From Amycolatopsis sp. DSM 110486 (GTDB taxonomy: Bacteria > Actinomycetota > Actinomycetes > Mycobacteriales > Pseudonocardiaceae): a DNA stretch of 64,000 bases. Positions 44,087 through 52,198 of the stretch are shown here, piece after piece. The notes beneath the pieces are model-generated. The model did not search any database, had not been told where the DNA came from, and saw only the letters and a list, made by a program, of their open reading frames with translations. The translations under genes were made by a program, and so were the position numbers. The first letter of the stretch is position 1. The number at the start of each line of letters is the position of its first letter. Where the stretch lies: positions 7,371,001 to 7,435,000 of the forward strand of contig NZ_CP080519.1 of assembly GCF_019468465.1 (NCBI RefSeq), given 5' to 3'.

Positions 44087-44896
44087 GTGACATCCGAGAC
44101 CCAGCTGTCGCCCGCACAGGAACGTCGGGGCAGGCTCGTCGCGCTGGTGGAGGCGCAGGGGTTCTGCACCGTCGCCGAGCTGGCCGTCGCGCTGGATGTT
44201 TCCGAGATGACCATCCGGCGGGACGCGCGGCAGCTCATGGGCGAGGGCCGCATGCGCAGCGTGCACGGCGGCATCACCATGTTGCCCGCCGCGGCCATCG
44301 ACGGGACCGACTTCCACGCCCGCACCACGCGCCACGGCGACGCGAAGAAGGCGATCGCCCGCAAGGCGCTGGAGCTGCTGCCCGACGCCGGCGCCGTCGC
44401 GTTCGACGCCGGTACGACCACACACGAGGTGGCCAAGCTCCTGCCCGACGGCGCGCGCCTGCAGGTGGTGACGGCGTCGCTGCCGATCATCAACACGTTG
44501 CTGGGCCGCGAAGGCTTCGACGTGATCAGCCTCGGCGGCACGCTGCACCAGAGCTCGCAGTCGTTCGCCGGCCCGATGACCGTGGCCGCGATCGGCGAGC
44601 TGCGCGTGCGGACGCTGCTGCTCGCGGCGTCGGGGCTGACGAGCGAAGGTGTGTTCTGCGGCAACCACTTCGACGCCGTGTCCAAGCGGGCCCTCGTGGA
44701 GGTGGCCGACGAGGTGATCCTGCTGGCCGACTCCAGCAAGTTCGAGCTCTCGGCGATGGTGCGGGCGTGTTCGCTCGGCGACGTCGACGTGTTCGTGACC
44801 GACGACCGGCTGCCCGACCGTTACCGCAAAGCCTTGCGCGAGTACAAGGTCGAGGTGATCACGGTGCCGATCGAGGAGGACCACGCGATCGCCTGA
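44087..44896 (+). CDS. DeoR family transcriptional regulator (second)
   Basis: A 269-residue paralogue of the 29139-29951 regulator: winged helix TVAELAVALDVSEMTIRRDARQL, then the DeoRC domain with VAFDAGTTTHE, LGGTLHQSSQSFAGP and ILLADSSKF. The GTG start follows GGAGGAACGC. It lies between the cyclase gene and the operator pair at 44896, which begins right at its stop codon. It probably shares the island's operator with the first DeoR protein; whether they form heteromers or respond to different effectors is unknown. Confidence 0.92.
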   Translation: MTSETQLSPAQERRGRLVALVEAQGFCTVAELAVALDVSEMTIRRDARQLMGEGRMRSVHGGITMLPAAAIDGTDFHARTTRHGDAKKAIARKALELLPDAGAVAFDAGTTTHEVAKLLPDGARLQVVTASLPIINTLLGREGFDVISLGGTLHQSSQSFAGPMTVAAIGELRVRTLLLAASGLTSEGVFCGNHFDAVSKRALVEVADEVILLADSSKFELSAMVRACSLGDVDVFVTDDRLPDRYRKALREYKVEVITVPIEEDHAIA

Positions 44897-44934
44897 TGTT
44901 GCTTTCTTGTCAGTGCGATGTTGTTTTATTGACA
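44896..44934. promoter_or_regulatory. Tandem 17-bp operator pair, site 4 of the island
   Basis: ATGTTGCTTTCTTGTCA (44896-44912) and ATGTTGTTTTATTGACA (44918-44934) form a clear direct repeat with a 22-bp offset, placed before the amber-interrupted gene. This is the best-conserved tandem pair. Confidence 0.68.
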
Positions 44935-45007
44935 TCGCTGGTGCGGCGCGCCTAGGTTCGGATGGGCGTCGGCGCAGCGGCCGGCCCGGGCGAGAGGACG
45001 GGGTCGC

Positions 45008-46108
45008 ATGACGGTTGAGATCGTTCCCGAGGCGGAGCTCGAAACGGCGCGCGAGGGACTGCGCGAAGTCCGGGCTCGCGGCGTGCGGTGGCTGCTCGAC
45101 CACGTCGGCGACGACGGCAAGCCCGCGGCAGCCGACCTTCGCAACGGCTACTACCGGATGCCGTGGACGTTCGCGCTCGTCGGCGAACGTGAAGTCGCCG
45201 CGCAGGTGATGTCCTGGATCGAACGCAACGCGCTCACCGCCACCGGCGACCTGCGCGAAGGCGTGCCGCGCGAGGCGTTCACCTCGCGCTAGGCGACCTA
45301 CCCGCATTCACTGCTGGCGCAGGGCGCGTGGGCGCTGGAGCGCTACGACACCGCGCTGGCGCTCGTGGACACCATGCGGAAGTCCTTCCAGGATCCCGAA
45401 ACCGGCGGCGCGTTCATGGAACGACAGGAAGCGCGCACCGGCCGACAGTTCGTGTTCCCGACCGCACAGCTCGGGCTGGCCGCGCTCGCGAGCGGACAGT
45501 CGGACGTGGCGCAGGCGGCGTTCGGCTGGTTCGACCGGCTGTGGGCCGCGCAGCCGGAGTTGCCGCACGTGCTCTACGCCTCCTGGGGTCCGAACGGCCT
45601 GCGCACCGTCGCCGACCAGGACGACGAGTTCATCAGCCGCGTCGACTTCCGCGAGCCGCGCCAGGCGTTCTACAACCCGGGCATCGGCGCCGCGTTCCTC
45701 AGCCGCTACTACATGGTCACGCGCGACGAGCGGGCGCGCGAAATCGCCACGGGCATGCTGCGGCTGTCCGCTTCCGGCACCGAGGCGCAGTACAACCACT
45801 GGGAGTCGATGCAGATCTGCAAGTTCGGCTGGGGCTCCGCGATGGCCGCCGAGATCGACCCGGCCGGCGACCACCTGAAGCACGTGCTGCGCATGGCCCG
45901 CTGGTACATCGACTCCCAGCGGCCCGACGGCAGCTGGGTCCCGAGCGGCTTCCTCGTCGCCGAGCCGAACGACAGCCACGCCATCGAGAAGACCGCCGAG
46001 CACACGCTGTGGGTGCACATGATGCTCACGAGCCTGGCCGCCGCGGCCGACCGCGGACCCGTGGCCGCCGGCCAGCAGAGTCCACAAAGGACACTGGCCG
46101 CCGTATAG
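45008..46108 (+). pseudogene. Alpha/alpha-barrel-like protein interrupted by an in-frame TAG
   Basis: A single frame from ATG 45008 to 46108 would encode about 366 residues but carries TAG at 45290-45292, between FTSR and ATYPHSLLAQGAW. Coding character continues unchanged after it, and a single C-to-G change of TAC would create the stop. The protein has helical repeats with aromatic clusters (GYYRMPWTFALV, NHWESMQICKFGWG) resembling the six-hairpin or alpha/alpha-barrel enzymes; I cannot name the function. It lies behind the fourth operator pair. It is a recent nonsense mutation, a sequencing error, or less likely readthrough. Confidence 0.7.
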
Positions 46109-46207
46109 TGGAGGACACCGCGGCGTTCACCCGATCCGGTGGCCTTCGCGTGTCGAACGGCTGAGCGGGGCCGTCACCCGCGCGTCTGGGACGAGACTCG
46201 CGCGGTG

Positions 46208-46582
46208 ATGAACACCTCCCTCGACGACGCCGGCCGCTGCCTCCTCTCGGTGGCTTGGAACATCCGCACCGGCGTCCCGCGGGCGGGGGCCCGCAAGGAG
46301 GAGATCCGGGCTCGGCTGCAGGCCGTCTGCCGCTCGATGGGGCACGCCGCGTGCGCCCGCGCGGCGGCCGGTTCGCCGCCGGACCACGTGCCGTTCCTGA
46401 AGCTCGCCGACCTGGCCTACGAGATCGACACGCTCCTGCTGCTCGTCGACACCGCGCTGGCGCCCGACGCCGACCGCGACCGCCGCCGGTGGGCCGAGAT
46501 CGACACGCTCGTCGCCGGCGTGGACGACCTCGTGGACCGCGCCGCGACCATCCTCGGGGGACAGCTCGCGGCCAGCCGCTGA
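46208..46582 (+). CDS. Hypothetical helical protein
   Basis: A 124-residue protein of unknown family, mainly alpha-helical, with an acidic and hydrophobic pattern in the second half (LADLAYEIDTLLLLVDTAL, GVDDLVDRAATIL) suggestive of a helical bundle. It has two Cys at residues 11 and 41. No signal peptide or motif is evident. GTG 46205 is an alternative start. It lies 99 bases after the interrupted gene on the same strand. Confidence 0.6.
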   Translation: MNTSLDDAGRCLLSVAWNIRTGVPRAGARKEEIRARLQAVCRSMGHAACARAAAGSPPDHVPFLKLADLAYEIDTLLLLVDTALAPDADRDRRRWAEIDTLVAGVDDLVDRAATILGGQLAASR

Positions 46583-46813
46583 CGCTTTCCCCGCACGGGG
46601 TGTCCGAATCCTCACAGGACTTGTGCGTTGCCCCTCGCCGTTTGACAGGGTGCGCACATTTTCCGGGACCGAGGTGACCGGCGACGACCATGGACCTCGC
46701 CCGAGGGCATCACGGTCGGGGCGCGGCCGGACGTGAACGTCGGCCGGATGGACGAACTGTGGGTCGGGGAGAACGGTGGGGCGGGGAAGTGACCATGGCG
46801 CGCCTGACCGTCG

Positions 46814-47281
46814 TCAGTGGCGGACGCGGACCCCGGCCAGCACCGCGCTGAGGCTCGGCAGCCAGCGCTGCCGCGGGTCGGGGGCGGCGAGCCACTCCGT
46901 CGAGACGCCGGGGACCTGCGGGCCGATCGGCAGGGGGACGAGGGCGCCGCAGTCGAGGAGGTCGACGTCGGTGGGCAGGGTGGTGCGGGGCGGGACCAGG
47001 CCGTCGGTCTCGGCGAGGATGGCGACGCGCGGGCCGTGCTGCGTGGGCAGGACTAGGACGGGGCCCTGGCAGCCGGTGTCGGCGAGGTGGCGCAGCACCG
47101 GGCCGGCGGCGAGCTTCGGCAGGGTCACGGCGCACAGGCCATTTTCGAGCGCGAGGAACAGCCGGCTGCCCTGCCAGCGCACCGACCAGCCGAACAGGCG
47201 GCCGTAGTAGGCGTCGAACCGCTCGTGGGCGTGCTCGGCCGACGCGAGCTCGGTCGGCTGGAGCTGGGTGTCGAGGCTCAT
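46814..47281 (-). CDS. Hypothetical protein
   Basis: A 155-residue soluble protein of unknown family. It has a helical start (SAEHAHERFDAYYGRLFGWSV) and an alternating beta pattern (GSRLFLALENGLCAVTLP, PVLVLPTQHGPRVAILAE), ending in a Pro-rich C-terminus. GGAAGG precedes the ATG. It diverges from a TetR gene with an operator-like palindrome between, so it is probably the regulator's target. Confidence 0.65.
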   Translation of the reverse strand: MSLDTQLQPTELASAEHAHERFDAYYGRLFGWSVRWQGSRLFLALENGLCAVTLPKLAAGPVLRHLADTGCQGPVLVLPTQHGPRVAILAETDGLVPPRTTLPTDVDLLDCGALVPLPIGPQVPGVSTEWLAAPDPRQRWLPSLSAVLAGVRVRH

Positions 47282-47345
47282 CGTCGACGCCTTCCGGTCG
47301 TGGGGAAATGGTCACAGGGGTTCGAGGTCCGACCACGAGTCTAAC

Positions 47346-47358
47346 GGCACTCAGTGCC
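47346..47358. promoter_or_regulatory. TetR-operator-like palindrome GGCACTCAGTGCC
   Basis: A perfect 5-3-5 palindrome in the 109-base gap between the hypothetical gene and the divergent TetR gene, 33 bases before the TetR start. An almost identical copy lies at 48124-48136. Confidence 0.6.
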
Positions 47359-47390
47359 ACTAGCAAGGCGGCCTGCTACCGTCTTCGGGC

Positions 47391-48122
47391 ATGACGGAAT
47401 CGCAGCGCCGCGCGCCGGCCACCCGGGTCGGGGCGACGGCAGCCGGCCGACGGCAGCTGCGCCGCGCGCTGTCCTCGGCGGCCGTGGACCTGTTCGTGGC
47501 CAACGGGTACGAGGCGACGACCGTTGACGAGATCGCCGCCGCGGCGGGGGTCGGGCGCCGCACGTTCTTCCGGTATTTCGACACCAAGGACGACGTGCTC
47601 TTCGCCAACCACGACGAGATCGTCACGGAGATGGAGCAGGCCTTCGAGCGCGCGGATCCGTCGCGCGATCCGGTCGAGGTGGCGTGTTCGACGGTGAGCC
47701 TGGTGCTCGACTACTACGCCGCGGACCTCGACGTGTCGCTGAAGCGGTTCACGCTCACGCGGACGGTGACTTCGTTGCGGGACAAGGAAGTCGCGACCGT
47801 CGACCGGTACCAGCGCGTGCTCGCGCGGTACCTGCAGACGCGGTTCGCCGAACAGGGCGACGGCACGGCGAGCCTGCGGGCGGCCGTGGCCGCGGCGGCG
47901 ATCGCGGCGGCGAACAACCACGTACTGCGGCGGTGGCTGCGCAGCGGCGGCAAGGACGACATCGCGGCGAGTGCGGCGCGGGCGTTCGCCCTGGTCGGAG
48001 AGGCTTTTCGGCCGGTGAACGCCGAGACGACGGTGGTCGCGGTGTTGAGTACCGCGACGCCGTTGCCGGAGGTCATGGCCCGGCTCGGCGCAGCCTTCCA
48101 GGACCCGGAAGCGGACCGATAA
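47391..48122 (+). CDS. TetR family transcriptional regulator
   Basis: A 243-residue TetR regulator. The N-terminal helix-turn-helix (LFVANGYEATTVDEIAAAAGVGRRTFFRYF) is canonical, and the C-terminal ligand domain is all-helical. It probably represses its own promoter and the divergent 46814-47281 gene through the palindrome at 47346. A second copy of the palindrome sits two bases beyond its stop. Confidence 0.9.
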   Translation: MTESQRRAPATRVGATAAGRRQLRRALSSAAVDLFVANGYEATTVDEIAAAAGVGRRTFFRYFDTKDDVLFANHDEIVTEMEQAFERADPSRDPVEVACSTVSLVLDYYAADLDVSLKRFTLTRTVTSLRDKEVATVDRYQRVLARYLQTRFAEQGDGTASLRAAVAAAAIAAANNHVLRRWLRSGGKDDIAASAARAFALVGEAFRPVNAETTVVAVLSTATPLPEVMARLGAAFQDPEADR

Positions 48123-48123
48123 G

Positions 48124-48136
48124 TGCACTCAGTGCC
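48124..48136. promoter_or_regulatory. Second TetR-operator-like palindrome
   Basis: TGCACTCAGTGCC differs by one base from the perfect site at 47346. It lies in the 19-base gap between the convergent stops of the TetR gene and the next gene, where no promoter for either is expected. Confidence 0.5.
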
Positions 48137-48141
48137 ATTGC

Positions 48142-48756
48142 TCAGTGTGCTGTCGCAGCGATCTCGATCGGGTAGCCGCCCCGGAGGACGGCGATGGTCG
48201 CGGGTGGCGTGATGACCTGGGCCGTTCCGCGGCGGGGCAGGGCGTGGCGTGGGCCGTAGCCGGAGGTCGTCCAGTCGGTCAGGCCGCCGTCCACGACCAG
48301 CGCGGGCCGGTCTTCGCGCAGGACGAACACGCCATCCGGCAGCTCTGTCCACGGCAGCTCGTGCAGCCGGCGCCGGCGACCGGCGAGGCGTTCGGCGTGC
48401 AGCTGCCGGTTCATGGCCCGCGCGGACGGCGGCGCGACGTCCAGCGCCTCGGCCCAGCCGTCGCGGTACCGCACGTAGTCCGCGCGCCGGCATTCCCCGC
48501 ACGGGCGGTGCCCGGCGGCGAACGAGACGGCCTCGTCGTGGAAGTACAGGTGCGTGTAGCGGTGCGGCAGCCACTGCTCGCGCCACCGGCCGCGGAACTC
48601 GAGCCGGCAGGTGAGCCACAGGTCGCTCGCGTGGGTGCGCACGATCTCGTGTCCGGAGTGGAGGATGCCGCGGTTGCCCGTCCACGCGCCGCGCAGCGGG
48701 ATCGCGACGATCTCGCCCAGCGGCGTCACCCGGTTGCGCTCGGGCGCGCTAGCCAC
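48142..48756 (-). CDS. Hypothetical protein with HRPCGEC motif
   Basis: A 204-residue protein of unknown family with a strongly conserved-looking core (LRGAWTGNRGILHSG, WLPHRYTHLYFHDEAVSFAAGHRPCGECRRADYVRYR). The H-x2-C-x2-C pattern could bind a metal or serve as a thiol site. The GTG at 48756 has GGAG six bases upstream; a longer frame would run through a 15-bp tandem repeat. It converges with the TetR gene and diverges from the DUF488 gene. Confidence 0.7.
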   Translation of the reverse strand: MASAPERNRVTPLGEIVAIPLRGAWTGNRGILHSGHEIVRTHASDLWLTCRLEFRGRWREQWLPHRYTHLYFHDEAVSFAAGHRPCGECRRADYVRYRDGWAEALDVAPPSARAMNRQLHAERLAGRRRRLHELPWTELPDGVFVLREDRPALVVDGGLTDWTTSGYGPRHALPRRGTAQVITPPATIAVLRGGYPIEIAATAH

Positions 48757-48766
48757 GGCCGGCTCC

Positions 48767-48841
48767 GCTGTGCCGGACAACGCTGCGCCTGACGATGCCG
48801 TGCCTGACGATGTCGTGCCGGTCAACGCTGTGCCGGACGAT
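48767..48841. repeat. 15-bp tandem repeat, five copies
   Basis: Five units like GCTGTGCCGGACAAC, with a degenerate sixth, occupy the gap between two divergent genes. In-frame translation gives VPDD-type pentapeptides, but the reading is not needed by either gene. Confidence 0.75.
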
Positions 48842-48862
48842 CGGATGGACGACAATGACCCG

Positions 48863-49216
48863 ATGGTCCGCATCGCACGCGTCTACGACCCGGCCGGCCC
48901 CGACGACGGCACCCGCGTCCTCGTGGACCGCGTCTGGCCGCGCGGCCTGGCCAAGGCGAAGGCCGCCCTCGACGACTGGTGCAAGGCCGTCGCGCCCACC
49001 ACCGAGCTGCGCAAGTGGTACGCCCACGACCCCGACCGGTTCGCCGAGTTCACCCGCCGCTACCGCGCGGAGCTCGCCGCACCCGGCCCGGCGGCCGACG
49101 CCCTGGCCGCCCTGCGCGACCGCGCCGCACAGGGCCCGCTCACGCTGCTCACCGCGAGCCGCGCCCTGGACATCAGCCAGGCCGCCGTCCTGGCGCAGCT
49201 GCTTTCGGAAGACTGA
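48863..49216 (+). CDS. DUF488 family protein
   Basis: A 117-residue protein of the DUF488 family: it starts VRIARVYDP, then GTRVLVDRVWPRGLAKAKA, ELRKWYAHDPDRFAEF and LTLLTASRALDISQAAVL. The length is that of the family's short form. Function is not established; the conserved Arg/Trp segment suggests nucleotide or phosphate binding. ATG 48863 is chosen because homologues start just before the VYDP motif. Confidence 0.85.
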   Translation: MVRIARVYDPAGPDDGTRVLVDRVWPRGLAKAKAALDDWCKAVAPTTELRKWYAHDPDRFAEFTRRYRAELAAPGPAADALAALRDRAAQGPLTLLTASRALDISQAAVLAQLLSED

Positions 49217-49280
49217 CACAACCCCATCGTCCCCGCTCGCAGCACCGAGCGCTGGCAGGTTCGCGACACCGACGCGAAAA

Positions 49281-49320
49281 GCCGCTGCCGGCACCCGCGG
49301 AAGCGAGCGCCGGCAGCGGC
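49281..49320 (-). terminator. Intrinsic terminator of the M4 protease gene
   Basis: A perfect 12-bp stem GCCGCTGCCGGC (49281-49292) with GCCGGCAGCGGC (49309-49320), followed on the minus strand by TTTT. It lies 15 bases after the protease stop. Confidence 0.85.
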
Positions 49321-49335
49321 CAGGAAGAGAAAGCC

Positions 49336-50961
49336 TTACGGAGCCAGGTTCAGCTGCGTGGCCTTCACCGCGTTGGCGACCTGGGTGCAGTCGGCCGTGG
49401 TGGTGCCGGCGACGCCGGTGCGGGCGTTGGTGGTGCAGGCGGAGTTCAGCGCCGTGCCGAGGTCCTTGAAGGTGGACGTGGGGCGCAGCAGGTTCTCGAC
49501 CTTCCACCACAGCGCGATGGCCTTGTCCTCGCCGATGCCGCGGACGGTCTGGCCGTTGAAGGTGTCGCCGTCGGTGATGAGGTAGTCCGTCTTGTCGACG
49601 ACGCCGGCGTCGATGTGCGGGTCGCCGTTGGCGCCGACCCAGAACTGGCCGTTGACGCGGTCGGGGCTGGGGCCCTCGCCCGAGTTGGGCGGGTTCTTCA
49701 TGTCCCGGACTTGCCCAATGGACGAGCCCGCGCCCATCAGCCAGCGGTTCGCGCCCTGCACGTTGGCGTCGCCGGACTTGATGGCGATGAACTGGCCCAT
49801 CACGTCGGACATGCCCTCGTTGAGCGCGCCCGCGTAGCCGTTGCCGAGCTGCGAGGTGTGCTGGGTGACGCCGTGGGTGAGCTCGTGACCGGTGATGTCC
49901 ATAGTGGTCACGCCCTCGCCGAAGGCCATCTGCTCGCCTTCCCAGAACGCGTTGGCCCACGGGCACTGCGTGTGGCGGCGACCGTCCGATTCGGTCTCCA
50001 CCTCGCACATGCGCACGGTGCCGCGCAGGGCCTTGCCCTTGCCGTCGTGGTAGTCGGTGCCGATGTTGGCCGTCAGGTCGTACGAGGCGAACTGGGAGTA
50101 GAAGTTCTGTGCGTCGCCGAAGAAGTCGTAGACGCTGTTGACGTCTGCCGTCGCGACCGCGGCCTGGCCCTCACCTCGGGTCACGCCGAACGCGGTGCCC
50201 ACGCCGCAGCGCAGGTCGGCCAGCGTCGCGATGTCGAGGTCCACGACCTTGCGATTCGCGTCGCACACCACGCGGTTGGTGGCGGCCTCCGACTCGCCCC
50301 ACACCTGCAGGACCTTGCCGGTGTCGGCCCCGACGACGACTGTCCACTTGTCCTCGGGGTCCACGCCGTTGACGGGCACGAAGTAGGTCGGCACGGCGGT
50401 GGCGCTCGCGCCGTCGCCGCCCAGGCTCGCGTCGTACCAGTACGCGGTTTCCGCGCCGGTCTTCAGCACGCCGGCGTCCTTCTGCGCCACGGCGGCGTGC
50501 GCAACCTTGGCCGCGCGGTCCTGGGCGCCCTTCGCGTCGGCCGGGAACGAGCCCTGCGTGCGCTGTGTGGTCTTGCCGAGCGCGGCCATGAGCGCGCCGC
50601 TGCCGTCGAGGTCCTGCACGATCTGCGCGCCGTACACCGGCACCCCGCCGACGTTCTGCTGCAGCCGCGCGACGCTGCCGCCCGGAAGGGACTGCACGCT
50701 GGTGAGGGTGAGGTCGCCGACGGCGAGACCGAACTGCAGGGCCAGGTCCGCAGTGTGCGACTGCGCGGCCGCGGCGGCGTTCCCGGCGAGGCCGCGTGCG
50801 GCGGCGACGGGGGCCGCGGGCTGGACGGCGATGACGCGGCCGAGGGAGTCGGTGCTCACCTGGGTCTGCTGGGGCGACGCGCTCGCGGCGCCACCGGCGG
50901 CCACGAGGATCGACGAAGCCGTCACTGCTGTAGCCAGCACGGCCAGTCGTTTCGAAGACAT
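49336..50961 (-). CDS. Secreted M4 family metallopeptidase (thermolysin-like)
   Basis: A 541-residue secreted zinc protease. A Sec signal peptide ends near ASAS (residues 26-29), a propeptide with FTP-like and PepSY-like parts follows (to about 230), then the catalytic domain. The zinc motif is H359-E360-x2-H363, with the third ligand E382 in NEGMSD; HIDAGVVDK fits the C-terminal catalytic region. The ATG at 50961 follows GGAAGG by eight bases. It is alone and ends in a strong terminator. It degrades extracellular protein. Confidence 0.93.
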   Translation of the reverse strand: MSSKRLAVLATAVTASSILVAAGGAASASPQQTQVSTDSLGRVIAVQPAAPVAAARGLAGNAAAAAQSHTADLALQFGLAVGDLTLTSVQSLPGGSVARLQQNVGGVPVYGAQIVQDLDGSGALMAALGKTTQRTQGSFPADAKGAQDRAAKVAHAAVAQKDAGVLKTGAETAYWYDASLGGDGASATAVPTYFVPVNGVDPEDKWTVVVGADTGKVLQVWGESEAATNRVVCDANRKVVDLDIATLADLRCGVGTAFGVTRGEGQAAVATADVNSVYDFFGDAQNFYSQFASYDLTANIGTDYHDGKGKALRGTVRMCEVETESDGRRHTQCPWANAFWEGEQMAFGEGVTTMDITGHELTHGVTQHTSQLGNGYAGALNEGMSDVMGQFIAIKSGDANVQGANRWLMGAGSSIGQVRDMKNPPNSGEGPSPDRVNGQFWVGANGDPHIDAGVVDKTDYLITDGDTFNGQTVRGIGEDKAIALWWKVENLLRPTSTFKDLGTALNSACTTNARTGVAGTTTADCTQVANAVKATQLNLAP

Positions 50962-51175
50962 ACGGTCTACCTTCCGCACAGAGGGCCAACCCGAGTGGCC
51001 CGTGGAAGAAGTTTCCGATTCCGATCCGAAACTCAGAAGCGCCGAAAGTAGGAAGTGGATCGTGGTCCAGCCATTGGATGTAAAATACCCAAAACGGACA
51101 CGTTAGAGCGGATATCTTTCTGCGCCAACGACTTCCGGCCCGGCGGCGAAAATGGCCGATGTCCAGGATGTGGGA

Positions 51176-52198
51176 TCAGAGAACCGCGGCTCGCGCGTGG
51201 AATTCGCGCCGCACCTTTTCGATCCCGGGCGTGGACCGCGAAGGGTGCACGCGGTTCGTCAGCAGCACGTAGAAACGGCCCCGCTCCGGCTCGATCCACA
51301 GGCTGGTCCCGGTGAAGCCGGTGTGGCCGTAAGAGGTGGGTTCCAAGGCGGTGCCGACGGGTGAGCCCGGCACGTCGAGGCCCTGCCACGCGAGCCCGCG
51401 GCGTAGCGCGAGATCTTCGGTGTGGCAGGCGATCATCTCCGTGTGCGACGCGGGTTTGAGCAACGCTTGCGCGCCGCCGGCCAGCGCCTGCCCGAGACGC
51501 TCGACGTCGCCGAGCGTGGCGAACAAGCCGGCGTGCCCGCAGATCCCGCCCAGCACCACGGCGTTTTCGTCGTGCACCTGTCCACACACGACCCGGCCGC
51601 GCCACGGACAGTCCTCAGTGGCCACCGCGTCGGCCAGAAACCCCTGAGCAGGGCCGAAGCCGGTGGCCGTGAGCCCCAGCGGCTGTGTGACGAGCTCCGT
51701 CACGAGCCGGTCGAGCGGTGCGCCACCCGCGGCCTCGGCGATCAGCCCGAGCAGGATGAACCCCTGCGACGAATACTCGACCCGCGTGCCGGGCGAAGAA
51801 CGCAACGGCCCGGTCCGGATCGCCTCCAGCAGCGCTTCCCGCGTCGGGTGCTCGCGGTAGAGTGGAGTTCCGCCCGGCAGCCCGGACGTGTGCGCGAGCA
51901 GCTGCCGGACGGTGATCCCGGCCTTGTCGCCGCCCGCATACGCCGGCAGGTGCCGGGGGAGTGGCTCGTCGAGGTCGAGCAGCCCCCGTTCGGCCAGTGC
52001 CACCACCACGATCCCGACGACCGGCTTCGTCACCGACGCGAGATCCCATCGGCTCTCCTCGGTCGCCTCCGGGCCGCCGTGCCAACGCGGGCCGAGCACC
52101 CCGCGGTCGAGCACCTCATCGGCGGTGCCGACAGACCACGCCGCGGCCGAGTACAAGCCCGACGTGGAAGCAAGAAGATCGAGCAGCTCAGTCCTCAT
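51176..52198 (-). CDS. Serine hydrolase, beta-lactamase/DD-peptidase family
   Basis: A 340-residue penicillin-binding-protein-like hydrolase (class C beta-lactamase fold). The nucleophile motif is S55-V-T-K58, the second motif Y142-S-S, and the third HTG near SYGHTGFTG. No signal peptide is visible, so it may act inside the cell as an esterase or peptidase. The 11-base overlap with the upstream IclR gene shows that they are co-transcribed. With the divergent dipeptide-type importer this suggests hydrolysis of an imported peptide, amide or lactam. Confidence 0.88.
   Translation of the reverse strand: MRTELLDLLASTSGLYSAAAWSVGTADEVLDRGVLGPRWHGGPEATEESRWDLASVTKPVVGIVVVALAERGLLDLDEPLPRHLPAYAGGDKAGITVRQLLAHTSGLPGGTPLYREHPTREALLEAIRTGPLRSSPGTRVEYSSQGFILLGLIAEAAGGAPLDRLVTELVTQPLGLTATGFGPAQGFLADAVATEDCPWRGRVVCGQVHDENAVVLGGICGHAGLFATLGDVERLGQALAGGAQALLKPASHTEMIACHTEDLALRRGLAWQGLDVPGSPVGTALEPTSYGHTGFTGTSLWIEPERGRFYVLLTNRVHPSRSTPGIEKVRREFHARAAVL

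Noticed and set aside
45290..45292. TAG read as an amino acid (pyrrolysine or programmed readthrough)
   Set aside because: No pyrrolysine genes or readthrough context are visible, and a simple nonsense change or sequence error explains it.
46694..46792. A gene-like tail (beginning TSPEGITVGARPDVNVG) ending in a stop at 46790-46792
   Set aside because: No start codon or ribosome site fits and the frame upstream becomes Arg-rich noise; at most a short remnant.
48611..48862. A longer DUF488 protein with a VPDD-repeat N-terminal extension
   Set aside because: The extension overlaps the divergent gene and a 15-bp tandem repeat, and the DUF488 family starts at the VYDP segment.
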